39,740 nt of DNA from Novosphingobium sp. PhB165 (lineage in GTDB: Bacteria; Pseudomonadota; Alphaproteobacteria; Sphingomonadales; Sphingomonadaceae). Positions 17,496-25,674 of the stretch are shown piece by piece. Positions within the stretch are counted from its first letter, which is position 1. Every line of letters starts with the position of its first letter. Under the pieces are notes generated by a model, which was not told the origin of the DNA, made no database searches, and was given only the letters and a program-made list of their open reading frames with translations. The stretch is from positions 1-39,740 of the forward strand of contig NZ_SLVB01000018.1 of assembly GCF_004341845.1 (NCBI RefSeq), given 5' to 3'. A program made the translations under genes and the position numbers.

Positions 17496-18592
17496 TGCGA
17501 GGCCGCCAGCTTGGTGTTCGAAAGGGTGACCGCTTGACCTTCATGCAGGACATGGGCGCCAAGGGCCACGAAGCGTTCGCCGCCGGCAAGGCCGCCGGAG
17601 ATCGTCGCCATCTCTTCACCGAGCGCGACGACTCTGACCGGGCTCCAGTGAACGGTGAGCTTGTCTCCCGAGTCGTTGATCTTCCAGACGCCCGGGCCAT
17701 GGCCGTTATCGTAGATTGCGCTGAGCGGGATCTGCGCGCCCGAAGCGATCTGGCTGGAATCCGGCACCGAGATGCTGACGGTTGCGCCGAGCGGCGCTTG
17801 AGCAGCGCTCCCCTCAAGCACATAGCGCGCATCGAAGGTGCGGGTCTGCGGATCGGCCGCACCGGACAACTGGCGCAGGCGCGCAGATCCGCTCTGATCG
17901 TGGGTGCCGTAGAGCGATGCCCTGGCTTGTGAGCCAATCCCTGGCCGGATTGTCTCCGGCAGGCTGATCGTCGCCTCGCGCGGCCCTGCATGGGCAAGGC
18001 GAACCACGATTTGGCCCGCTGCGACCACTTGTCCCGGTTCCGCCAGTGTCTCGACGACGACGCCGTCAGAGTCGGCGACGATTACCGAGTAGCTGGCTTC
18101 GTTACGCGCGACCCCCGCCTGAGCCAGCGCTGCAGCAAGCTGTGCCCTGGCAGCATCCGCATCGGCCTTGGCCTGATCGTAACGAGAGGCCGAAACGGCG
18201 CCGGCGGACACGAGATCGCGATAGCGCTTCTCGTCTGCTGCCGTCTGCTGTGCGCGGGCCCGGGCCGCATCGACAGTGTTGTTGGCAGCCGTTGCCCCGA
18301 ACGCATAATCGGTCCGGTCGATGCGCATCAATGGCTGGCCTCTGCGGACCGTCTGGCCGGTATCGACCAGACGCTCGATCACCTTGCCCGGCACACGGAA
18401 CCCGATGTCGCTTTGGACGCGGGCCGAGACGATGCCGGAGAAGGTCCGAACAGCTGCGCTGCTGCCCGAGGTGGTGGTGACTTCGACCAGCGCGGGACCG
18501 GTGCGGGGGTCAGGGGCCTCATGTGAGCAGGAGGCCAAGGCCATGGCCAATGGCCCGGCAAGATAGAGAGTGCGAACGGACGGCTTGTGCAT
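17492..18592 (-). CDS. RND efflux periplasmic adaptor (membrane fusion protein)
   Basis: The 366-residue protein begins with a lipoprotein-type signal ending LAMALASCSHE (Ala-Ser-Cys lipobox). It has the HlyD/AcrA layout: GFRVPGKVIERLVDTGQTVRRGQPLMRID as first biotinyl-lipoyl half, an Ala/Gln-rich coiled coil, the second lipoyl half GVVVETLAEPGQVVAAGQ, then beta-barrel domains. It links the pump to the outer-membrane channel. ATG at 18592 is chosen for GGGAGGTAACC directly before it. Its leftward promoter has TTGACA within a 26-bp palindrome at 18628-18653, the likely site of the TetR repressor encoded next door. Confidence 0.92.
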   Translation of the reverse strand: MHKPSVRTLYLAGPLAMALASCSHEAPDPRTGPALVEVTTTSGSSAAVRTFSGIVSARVQSDIGFRVPGKVIERLVDTGQTVRRGQPLMRIDRTDYAFGATAANNTVDAARARAQQTAADEKRYRDLVSAGAVSASRYDQAKADADAARAQLAAALAQAGVARNEASYSVIVADSDGVVVETLAEPGQVVAAGQIVVRLAHAGPREATISLPETIRPGIGSQARASLYGTHDQSGSARLRQLSGAADPQTRTFDARYVLEGSAAQAPLGATVSISVPDSSQIASGAQIPLSAIYDNGHGPGVWKINDSGDKLTVHWSPVRVVALGEEMATISGGLAGGERFVALGAHVLHEGQAVTLSNTKLAASQ

Positions 18593-18627
18593 GGTTACCT
18601 CCCAGGGAGGCACCATAGATGTTGTCC

Positions 18628-18653
18628 AGTGACCAGTTTGTCAACTGGTCACT
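18628..18653 (-). promoter_or_regulatory. TetR-type operator over the efflux operon promoter
   Basis: AGTGACCAGTT (18628-18638), four bases, then AACTGGTCACT (18643-18653) form a perfect 26-bp palindrome. On the minus strand TTGACA lies in its centre and would serve as the -35 box of the adaptor-pump operon, with CATCTA 17 bases downstream as a modest -10 box. A near copy with the same spacing lies at 19310-19335. Confidence 0.8.
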
Positions 18654-18655
18654 AC

Positions 18656-19273
18656 TTACGGCGCCAAACTTCGCAGCAAGAGACTCACCAGTTCGTTGCA
18701 GCCGTCCGGAACATGGTCAAGATTGTACTGCAGGACGCGCGGATCGATAAACGGCTGCATTGCAAGCATGATCGCCCGAACGGTCTCGTCGACCGGCGTC
18801 TTGCGCTCGATCTGACCATTTTCTCGGCCTTCGAGCAGGATCTGCTGGATGATTTCGGTAAGTCGCTCAGTGTAGTTCTTGTGTGAACCCCAGTGCTCTG
18901 CGGTAGATATGGCCGCTATTTCGTAGAGCTTGCGGTCTTCGAAGAACAATCCAGTGCCCATTGTAGCGACGGTTCTAAGCATTCGGCGCAACTTATCCGG
19001 CGCCGAGTTTGCACGGACAATATCTTCTTCGATGCCGATTATGATTTTCGCCAAAACCTGCCCACAGATCGCCTCGCCTATTTCCTGTTTCGATTTGAAA
19101 AATCGATAGAAGTAGGTTTTCGAAAAGCCGATCGCCTTTGCCAGGTCGTTGAGTGTCGTCTTATCGTATCCGAACTTGCTGAAATGCTCGCCGGCGGCCG
19201 CGACCAGGCGGTCTCGGGTGCCGGCGCCTTCAGAGAGTTCCTCTACCCATTGGGTGTGGCTGATTTGTGTCAT
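18656..19273 (-). CDS. TetR/AcrR family transcriptional repressor of the efflux system
   Basis: The 205-residue protein has a TetR DNA-binding domain at about residues 19-65 (TRDRLVAAAGEHFSKFGYDKT, then LNDLAKAIGFSKTYFYRFFKSKQE) and a C-terminal ligand/dimer domain. ATG at 19273 is chosen because it puts the domain at the usual position; an upstream in-frame ATG at 19327 would overlap the divergent promoter. It ends three bases before the palindrome at 18628-18653, so its end is very close to the operator of the next operon. It lies between the two halves of the tripartite pump and most likely represses both. Confidence 0.9.
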   Translation of the reverse strand: MTQISHTQWVEELSEGAGTRDRLVAAAGEHFSKFGYDKTTLNDLAKAIGFSKTYFYRFFKSKQEIGEAICGQVLAKIIIGIEEDIVRANSAPDKLRRMLRTVATMGTGLFFEDRKLYEIAAISTAEHWGSHKNYTERLTEIIQQILLEGRENGQIERKTPVDETVRAIMLAMQPFIDPRVLQYNLDHVPDGCNELVSLLLRSLAP

Positions 19274-19300
19274 GCATTCGATATAGACGAATTCCGGCCA

Positions 19301-19335
19301 TTGACAACCAGTGACCATATCATACATTGGTCTCT
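19301..19335 (+). promoter_or_regulatory. Promoter and TetR-type operator for the channel/ProA-like operon
   Basis: TTGACA at 19301-19306 and TACATT at 19323-19328, 16 bases apart, make a good sigma-70-type promoter 36 bp before the channel gene. AGTGACCA (19310-19317), ten bases, and TGGTCTCT (19328-19335) repeat the arms and spacing of the perfect operator at 18628-18653 with one mismatch. A TATGAT on the other strand could serve the tetR gene itself. Confidence 0.75.
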
Positions 19336-19363
19336 TGACTGCACCAGATGCGAAGAGAGACCC

Positions 19364-20818
19364 ATGCGCGCTCAGACTGCAACCACGACGATCTTACTCG
19401 CCGTTCTGCTTAGCGGATGCGCGGTGGGTCCCAACTATCACCGACCCGCCGCCGAGTCGGATCGTGCCACATTCATTGGTGATGCAGCAGTCGCAGAGCG
19501 ACAGGCCGCGCAATCCGCGGATCTTGCCCGGTGGTGGGAGGGATTCAATGACCCGTTACTGACCGCGCTGATTTCCCAGGCTCAGGACCGCAACCTCGAT
19601 GTCGCGCAGTCGCTTGCGCGGGTCCGGCAAGCAAAGGCTGGTCTCAATGCCGCAACTGCCGCACTTCTGCCTTCGGGTTCGGTACAGGCATCCGCCGGTC
19701 ACTTGCGGACCTCGCAGGTTGGGCTGCCGGGGGCTTTCCTGAATGCGCTTGGCCAGGATCGCGATCTCGATGCCTATGAGGGCGACATCGTCGCCAGTTG
19801 GGAACTGGACATCTTCGGTAGCTTGCGGCGCGGACATGAAGCGGCTTCCGCCGACTACGAAGCATCCGAGGCCGGCGTGATCGCCGCGCGCCTGGCGGTC
19901 GCCGCTCAGGTTGCCGATACTTACGTCACGATCCGCGGCCTGCAGGAGCGCATTGCTATCGCCAAGGACCAAGTCGATACGCAGCAGAAGCTCGTTTCCA
20001 CCGTGCAGCTTCAATATAGAAAGGGCGTCGCAGCCGAACTGCAACTCCGTCAATCCGAAGGCGTACTGGCCCAAGTGCAGGGCACGGTTCCCGTGCTGGA
20101 AACCGGCCTCGACGCTGCAATGAACGCTCTTGACGTGCTAATGGGCGCGGAGCCAGGCACCTATCGTGCAGAGCTTGCTGATGTGCGGCCGATCCCAGCT
20201 GCTCCCTCGATTGCGGATGCCGGTGGCCCCGCCGACTTGCTGCGACGCCGCCCGGACCTCATAATCGCCGAGCGTCGATTGGCCTCGTCCAATGCTCACA
20301 TCGGTCAGGCAATCTCGGAGTATTTCCCCAAGTTCTCGCTGTCGGGCCTGCTCGGCACCGCCAGTTCGGCGGGCACGGGTAAACTCTTTACCGGTACCGC
20401 GACGCAGGGGCAGGGCTTCTTCGGTCTGCGCTGGCGCCTCTTTGACTTCGGCCGGGTCGATGCAGAGATAAAGGCGGCCAAGGGCGCTAACGCCGAGGCG
20501 CTCGCCAGTTACCGCCTGGCGGTCCTGCGTGCATCTGAGGATGTCGAGGATTCGTTCTCGTCCCTTGTCAAACGCGAAGAACAGGAGCGCGTGTTAGCTC
20601 GAGGAGAAACGTCGCTCGTACGCGCACGTGATGCTTCCGACGCTGCCTACAAGGGCGGTGTCGTCAGCCTGATCGAAGTCCTCGATGCCGATACACGGTT
20701 GTTGCAAACACGCGACCAGCGCGCCCAGGCCCAGACCGAGGCCGCGCGTGCAGCGATTTCCTCCTTCCGGGCGCTCGGCGGCGGCTGGAACGCGCCGACG
20801 CAAATTGCCAGCAAGTGA
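19364..20818 (+). CDS. RND efflux outer-membrane channel lipoprotein (NodT family)
   Basis: The 484-residue protein starts with a lipoprotein signal (ILLAVLLSGC) followed at once by AVGPNYHRP, the hallmark of the NodT/OprM family. Two TolC-like repeats follow, with WWEGFNDPLL near the start, LLRRRPDLIIAERRL in the middle and RYR-type helices at the end. It forms the trimeric tunnel through the outer membrane for the pump encoded on the divergent arm. ATG at 19364 gives the lipoprotein start directly, with GAGAGA upstream. The stop is 67 bp before the ProA-like gene, which follows in the same direction. Confidence 0.93.
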   Translation: MRAQTATTTILLAVLLSGCAVGPNYHRPAAESDRATFIGDAAVAERQAAQSADLARWWEGFNDPLLTALISQAQDRNLDVAQSLARVRQAKAGLNAATAALLPSGSVQASAGHLRTSQVGLPGAFLNALGQDRDLDAYEGDIVASWELDIFGSLRRGHEAASADYEASEAGVIAARLAVAAQVADTYVTIRGLQERIAIAKDQVDTQQKLVSTVQLQYRKGVAAELQLRQSEGVLAQVQGTVPVLETGLDAAMNALDVLMGAEPGTYRAELADVRPIPAAPSIADAGGPADLLRRRPDLIIAERRLASSNAHIGQAISEYFPKFSLSGLLGTASSAGTGKLFTGTATQGQGFFGLRWRLFDFGRVDAEIKAAKGANAEALASYRLAVLRASEDVEDSFSSLVKREEQERVLARGETSLVRARDASDAAYKGGVVSLIEVLDADTRLLQTRDQRAQAQTEAARAAISSFRALGGGWNAPTQIASK

Positions 20819-20885
20819 GGTCGGTGGGACCGAGATGGCGACGCGTCCGATCGCAACCTTGCGAACCCATTTTCAGGGGAGTGTA

Positions 20886-22397
20886 ATGGAAGACTGCAAC
20901 GGCATGTTGTCGCGTCTCGAGGCAGGCACCGTCCTGCCTTATGCCGGCGATCGATACACCCGCGTCAGCAGCGCTCTGGCCGAGGCGTTTGTTCCCGGTG
21001 ATGCGATCGTGATTTGCCAGGACGATGGCCAGATCCTCCACATCGGCGCGCATGTGCGCAAGCTGGTCTCCCAGGCGATCGATGCCGCGACGGCGGCTTT
21101 TCACGAACTTCGAGGCGCTTCAGCCGACCAACTCACTCGGTTTTTCGAGGCTTTTGCCGGTGCCCTGGAACGAGACGATGTCTGGGCCGAGATCGACATG
21201 GCCAACGGGCTGGATGTCGTTCGAGCGGTAAGCGAGGGCAGGGACATCGGTCGCCTTTCGCTGCGACCCGGCACACGCGAAGCGATGGTCGAAGGCCTGA
21301 AGGCCTGGGCCGCAATGACACAGGCACCGCGCACCGCGATCGAGCGGGTTGAGCACGGCACCTGGACCGTTGAGGCCCATCAAGCCCCGCTTGGCACTAT
21401 CGGATTTGTCTTCGAAGGCAGGCCCAATGTTCTTGTCGACGCCTGCGGGGTGCTGGCATCGGGGAATACTGCGGTTCTGCGCATCGGCCGGGATGCGGCG
21501 TCTACTGCTGATGCAATTATGCGCGTGGCTCTTGAACCGGCGTTGGACGCTGCCCGGCTTCCTCGAAGCGCCGTTACGTTAATTCCGCCGGCCGGGCGGG
21601 AAGCGGCTTGGGCAATGTGTACGGATCGTCGTCTCTCCCTTGCCGTAATCCGTGGATCAGGCGAGGCGGTGAGGCTGCTTGGCAGCCTGGCAACGCAGTC
21701 AGGCATTGCCGTCAGCCTCCATGGCGCTGGAGGAGCCTGGCTCATTGCCGACATTTCCGCTTCTCGCGACAGGTTCGTCCAGGTGGTGGAGAACTCGCTC
21801 GATCGGAAGGTCTGCAACACGCTCAATACGTGTTGCATCCCTCGCTCCCGGTACGCGGAGCTTGTGCCCGCTCTCATCGAGGGCCTCGCCGCAGCCTCTC
21901 GCCGTCTGGGTACGCCGGGCCGCATCCATGTAGCGCAAGGGTCCGAACACTACTTGCCCAAGGGCCTTCTCTCCAGGGCTGGCAGCGCAGATCGATTGCT
22001 GAGTGATGAGGTCGAGATCTGCGTCACGATCCTACCCATCGATCAACTCGGTCGCGAATGGGAGTGGGATCAGGTTCCCGAACTGAGCCTGATCATTGTC
22101 GATGACCTCGATGAGGCGATCACACTGCTCAATCGCTATTCGCCCAAGTTCGTTGCGTCCCTGATAGCCGAGGACGATGCGGCCCACGCGCATTTCTTCC
22201 AGGCGACGGACGTTCCCTTTGTGGGGAACGGCTTCACGCGCTGGGTGGACGGACAATATGCGCTGCGATTGCCCGAGCTCGGGCTCGCTAACTGGGAGTT
22301 CGGTCGGCCGCTCGGCAGAGCTTCGATTCTGACTGGCGCAGGCACGCATACGGTGCGCCTTCAGATGCGCCAAACCGATGCCGGCCTACGGCGCTAG
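20886..22397 (+). CDS. ProA-like (glutamate-5-semialdehyde dehydrogenase family) aldehyde dehydrogenase
   Basis: Residues 160-480 of this 503-residue protein match the gamma-glutamyl phosphate reductase fold: VEAHQAPLGTIGFVFEGRPN, SGNTAVLRIGRDA, IRGSGEAV, the catalytic Cys310 in KVCNTLNT, and late DGQYALRLPELG. ProA itself is about 417 residues; here the N-terminus is about 85 longer and matches nothing I know. The housekeeping setting (proB, obg) is missing. It follows the efflux channel gene and precedes a thiolase, so an NAD(P)-linked reaction on an acyl-CoA, acyl phosphate or aldehyde in a degradation pathway is more likely than proline synthesis. ATG at 20886 has GGGGAG upstream; 20835 is an alternative. 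Confidence 0.8.
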   Translation: MEDCNGMLSRLEAGTVLPYAGDRYTRVSSALAEAFVPGDAIVICQDDGQILHIGAHVRKLVSQAIDAATAAFHELRGASADQLTRFFEAFAGALERDDVWAEIDMANGLDVVRAVSEGRDIGRLSLRPGTREAMVEGLKAWAAMTQAPRTAIERVEHGTWTVEAHQAPLGTIGFVFEGRPNVLVDACGVLASGNTAVLRIGRDAASTADAIMRVALEPALDAARLPRSAVTLIPPAGREAAWAMCTDRRLSLAVIRGSGEAVRLLGSLATQSGIAVSLHGAGGAWLIADISASRDRFVQVVENSLDRKVCNTLNTCCIPRSRYAELVPALIEGLAAASRRLGTPGRIHVAQGSEHYLPKGLLSRAGSADRLLSDEVEICVTILPIDQLGREWEWDQVPELSLIIVDDLDEAITLLNRYSPKFVASLIAEDDAAHAHFFQATDVPFVGNGFTRWVDGQYALRLPELGLANWEFGRPLGRASILTGAGTHTVRLQMRQTDAGLRR

Positions 22398-22445
22398 GAA
22401 ATTACGTCACAACAACTGTTCCCAAATGAGAGAGGAGAGTGGACG

Positions 22446-23621
22446 ATGTCTGAAGCCTATATAGTGTCCGCTGTGCGGACCGCGAGCGGCCGGCGGAATG
22501 GGCGGCTCGCCGCGTGGCATCCGGCGCTGCTCGGGGCGTCTGTTTTGAACGAGGTCGTGCGGCGCGCGGACATCGATTCGACCGTCATCGAAGATGTCAT
22601 CATGGGGTGTGTGAACCAGGGCGGTGAGCAAACGGCTGACATCGCGCGCAATGCTGTGATTTCGTCAAACCTGCCTCTGTCAATTCCAGGTGTGACAGTT
22701 GATCGGCAATGTGGCTCATCGCAACAGGCCGTGCAGTTCGCCGTTCAGGCCATCCTCTCAGGCATGCAGGATGTCGTGATCGCTGCCGGCGTGGAAAGCA
22801 TGACCCGCGTACCGATGAAATCGACCACTGCCGCATTCGCCGAGGTCGGGCTCGGATCGATGCCTTTGCCGGATAGTGGTTTCGAAAGGCTTGGCACGCG
22901 GGATATTTCGCAGTTCAACGGCGCCGAACTGATGGTCAAGAAATACGGGTTCACGCGTGACGATCTCGAGCGCTTCGCCCTTGAGAGTCACAGCCGCGCT
23001 TCAGCCGCCATTCGCGAGGGCCGGTTTAACGCGGAGATTCTGCCGCTCAGCGTCGACCCTTCCGATCCAAGTGCCCAAATCCACCGGGAGGACGAGGGAG
23101 TGCGTCACGATGCGTCGCTTGAGTCGATGAAGGCGCTGAGAACGCTGAGTGAGGGCGGTACCATAACAGCGGCGACCTCAAGTCAGATCGCTGATGGTGC
23201 CTCCGCGGTTCTCTTGGCCTCAGCAGATGCGGTCAAGCAGCACAACCTTACACCGATCGCTCGTATTGTGGGATCGGTTGCCGTGGGGGGCGACCCTGTG
23301 ATGATGCTCGACGAAACGCCTCGTGCCACGCAATTGCTGCTGCGAAAACTCGGTATGCGGTTTGACGACATCGATCTTTATGAGGTCAACGAAGCCTTTG
23401 CCCCCGTTCCGTTGAGCTGGCTGAAGGTCATGGCCGGCGACCCGAAACGGCTCAATGTGAATGGCGGTGCACTTTCGCTCGGCCACCCACTGGGCGCCAG
23501 CGGGACGAAGCTTATGACGACGCTCATCCATGCTCTTCGCTCCAAGGGAGGCCGATATGGCCTCCAAACAATGTGCGAGGGTGGCGGGCAAGCGAACGCC
23601 ACGATAATCGAAGTCCTTTGA
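22446..23621 (+). CDS. Thiolase family protein (acetyl-CoA acyltransferase-like)
   Basis: The 391-residue protein has Cys89 in DRQCGSSQQA, NEAFA at 315-319, His347 in GHPLGASG and Cys377 in CEGGGQANA, the complete thiolase set. The CGSSQQA version of the nucleophile loop is that of degradative FadA/steroid-type thiolases and differs from the VCGSGMK form of the thiolase at 13075, so the two are not recent copies. GAGGAGA upstream sets the start. It is 48 bp downstream of the ProA-like gene and ends the rightward arm of the TetR-controlled region. Probable role: thiolytic cleavage of a 3-ketoacyl-CoA. Confidence 0.92.
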   Translation: MSEAYIVSAVRTASGRRNGRLAAWHPALLGASVLNEVVRRADIDSTVIEDVIMGCVNQGGEQTADIARNAVISSNLPLSIPGVTVDRQCGSSQQAVQFAVQAILSGMQDVVIAAGVESMTRVPMKSTTAAFAEVGLGSMPLPDSGFERLGTRDISQFNGAELMVKKYGFTRDDLERFALESHSRASAAIREGRFNAEILPLSVDPSDPSAQIHREDEGVRHDASLESMKALRTLSEGGTITAATSSQIADGASAVLLASADAVKQHNLTPIARIVGSVAVGGDPVMMLDETPRATQLLLRKLGMRFDDIDLYEVNEAFAPVPLSWLKVMAGDPKRLNVNGGALSLGHPLGASGTKLMTTLIHALRSKGGRYGLQTMCEGGGQANATIIEVL

Positions 23622-23704
23622 GCTACCCTACGCCGCTTCTGGTTTGTGATAAGGTCTCTATCGCGGGGTGTTCCCAATGGACAGAAAGCTGGAGCTCAAG
23701 GCGA

Positions 23705-24238
23705 AAGTGCGCACGGTTCTCGCAGGTTGTTCGTTTACGGGTCCGCGATCTGCAAGCCGACTGATCTCGGCTGATGGTGCCGCCAAGCCGCAAGGGTAAG
23801 GGGGGCAAGGCGGAGGCCATCCCCGTTCCGAGCGGTGCTGACGCTCCGGCGGAGCTTGTGCCCGCAGTGAAGGACCGCGCGCGAGATGAGCCCCTATTAA
23901 TGCGTTGGCAGCATAAGCCGCTGCCAGGCTCGCGCGACCGGGTGCGGACAACGCGCGCCGCATGGTGGGGGACCCAAGAGATTTCGTTGCCATGGGCGGA
24001 TATGCGGAAGGCGGCTGGGCTTCCGCCCGAAATAGTGCCCTACGCGCTTCGGAACTCAAGCATTGTGCGCGGCATCCGTGCGGCATTGCCGCTGCGGCCG
24101 GTCCCGGCTTTGCATGACACATCTGTTTCCATGATTGAACGCCATTACGGTCGATTCATCGCGGACGACCTGGACGACTTGGCCGCGCGAGCTGTGGTAC
24201 AACTGATGCCTACGGCTAGAGACCGGCAACTGCGATAA
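23705..24238 (+). pseudogene. Tyrosine recombinase/integrase, truncated and interrupted
   Basis: The frame codes for the C-terminal part of a phage-type integrase: SQVVRLRVRDLQAD, a TGA at 23762-23764, then SRLMVPPSRKGKGGK, YALRNSSIVRGIRA, ALHDTSVSMIERHYGRFI with the catalytic Tyr, and a final domain tail. The motif before and after the TGA is one continuous family pattern, so the stop is a nonsense change in a once-open gene. The N-terminal DNA-binding domain and first catalytic residues are absent. Also, the usual His of the catalytic H-x-x-R position (LRHSS) is Asn. It marks a past integration event between the efflux region and the P450 region. Confidence 0.85.
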
Positions 24239-24405
24239 TTTTAATGGGTGGGGTAGGGCGGTAGGTGCGGTAGTCGAAGAGCAACTTGAAAATCGCGATT
24301 TGACGGGCTTGTGCTTCTTGGAAGACGCCCGACGGACGTTTGGTTGATCCAGGATTGTAGCTGACCGCGTCAAAATAGCCGCGGAACCCGTAAGCTCTCT
24401 GTTTC
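24239..24405. other. Spacer with an unassigned minus-strand open frame
   Basis: The minus strand is open through this spacer, overlapping the end of the P450 gene and the integrase remnant, and reads GFRGYFDAVSYNPGS and FKLLFDYRTYRPTPP, which have protein-like character. No start or ribosome binding site is visible and no family is recognised. It may be the 3' end of a gene cut by the recombination event. Confidence 0.3.
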
Positions 24406-25608
24406 TCATTCAGGATCAAATGCAATCGGGAGCGTCCTTGGTCCCCACGCACCCAGCATGGGACGCCAACTAACATCGCCGTCGCGGCGGGGGTTATACA
24501 TCCGTTTTGCGATCAGATGGATGCCTTCCTCCAGTTGGTTTCGGGCGAGATACTGGCCCAAACAGATATGCGCGCCGCGGCCGAAGCCCACGTGCCGCAC
24601 CTTGTGTTCTCGCTCGGGATCGAACCTGAGTGGTTCTGGAAAGGCGGCGGGATCGCGGCCCGCCAGCGGCGTTGCCATCGCAACCAATCTGCCCTTTTCG
24701 AACCTCATACCGTTATAATCGAAGGATTCAGTGACTTGTCGGAACGGCGTGGCAATCGTGGAATGCCGCAGCGTCTCTTCCACTACCAAGGCGCAAAAGG
24801 CCTTGTCTTCCCGGCAGCGCTCATAAATGTCCGGACGGTCGATCAGCAGGTTCATCATCATGCCCAGCAGGTTCTTGGACGTGTCGTACCCGGCGACGAG
24901 CAGCACCAGCAGCATGAAGCGCAGTTCCGTATCGTCCATGCCGCCCGCGTCGCGCGCGGCGATGAGATCGTCCAGCAGGGAAGGTTCACCCACGGCTCCC
25001 TGCGCCTCCCGAAGGCGGATGAGGTCGTCGGCGACATTCCATTTGATGTCGAACGCCTCGAGTATTTTCCCCCGCAGCGAAAGGTCCAGACTGATAGCCG
25101 CCACCTGCATTTCCAGGGCCCAGCGCAAACTGGGGATCACCTCTGTCGAGATGCCGAGCAAGCCGCACATGACAGAGACGGGAAAGTAGGACGCGAACTC
25201 GGTGAAATCGAAGCGCCCCTTGGGCAGCCATTCGTCCAGCAGCGCGGTCATCGCACCCTGAACGAGCGGACGGATAACACTGGCGTTGCGGGGCGTGAAG
25301 GCAGAGGCGACGCTGGCACGCAGGCGTTTGTGTTCCTCGCCCCGTTTGGACAGGAGCATCTCGTTCATGAAACGAGCCCACATGGTATCCTGCAATTCGT
25401 AGAATTCCACGATGCCGCCCAGTCCCATTTCAAGGTGACGCTCGTCCGCAAAAAGGTCCTTGTTCGCCTGACAGCCATGCACCACGTAACCGGCAGAAAA
25501 GCGTGCCAACCACGGGTGCTTCGCGCGCGTCGGCACCATGAATTGTTCGGGATCAGCCCAGAAATTCGGCTCCTCTACAGGCAGGAACGGCAGTTCTTCA
25601 TATGTCAT
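24406..25608 (-). CDS. Cytochrome P450
   Basis: The 400-residue soluble bacterial P450 shows the I-helix oxygen-binding motif AGYDTS (239-244), ExxR in EETLR (277-281) and the heme loop FGRGAHICLGQ with ligand Cys349. The length is typical. It hydroxylates an unknown, probably hydrophobic substrate and needs a ferredoxin and reductase, neither of which lies in this window. ATG at 25608 has GGGAG upstream. It follows an SDR gene by 66 bp on the same strand and is probably under the CATACG operator and the TetR regulator farther upstream. Confidence 0.93.
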   Translation of the reverse strand: MTYEELPFLPVEEPNFWADPEQFMVPTRAKHPWLARFSAGYVVHGCQANKDLFADERHLEMGLGGIVEFYELQDTMWARFMNEMLLSKRGEEHKRLRASVASAFTPRNASVIRPLVQGAMTALLDEWLPKGRFDFTEFASYFPVSVMCGLLGISTEVIPSLRWALEMQVAAISLDLSLRGKILEAFDIKWNVADDLIRLREAQGAVGEPSLLDDLIAARDAGGMDDTELRFMLLVLLVAGYDTSKNLLGMMMNLLIDRPDIYERCREDKAFCALVVEETLRHSTIATPFRQVTESFDYNGMRFEKGRLVAMATPLAGRDPAAFPEPLRFDPEREHKVRHVGFGRGAHICLGQYLARNQLEEGIHLIAKRMYNPRRDGDVSWRPMLGAWGPRTLPIAFDPE

Positions 25609-25674
25609 TGCATCGCACTCCCGTTACGGCAGACCTCTGTTCGGAAGGTCTCTGTTGCTTGGAAGAGGATGTCA

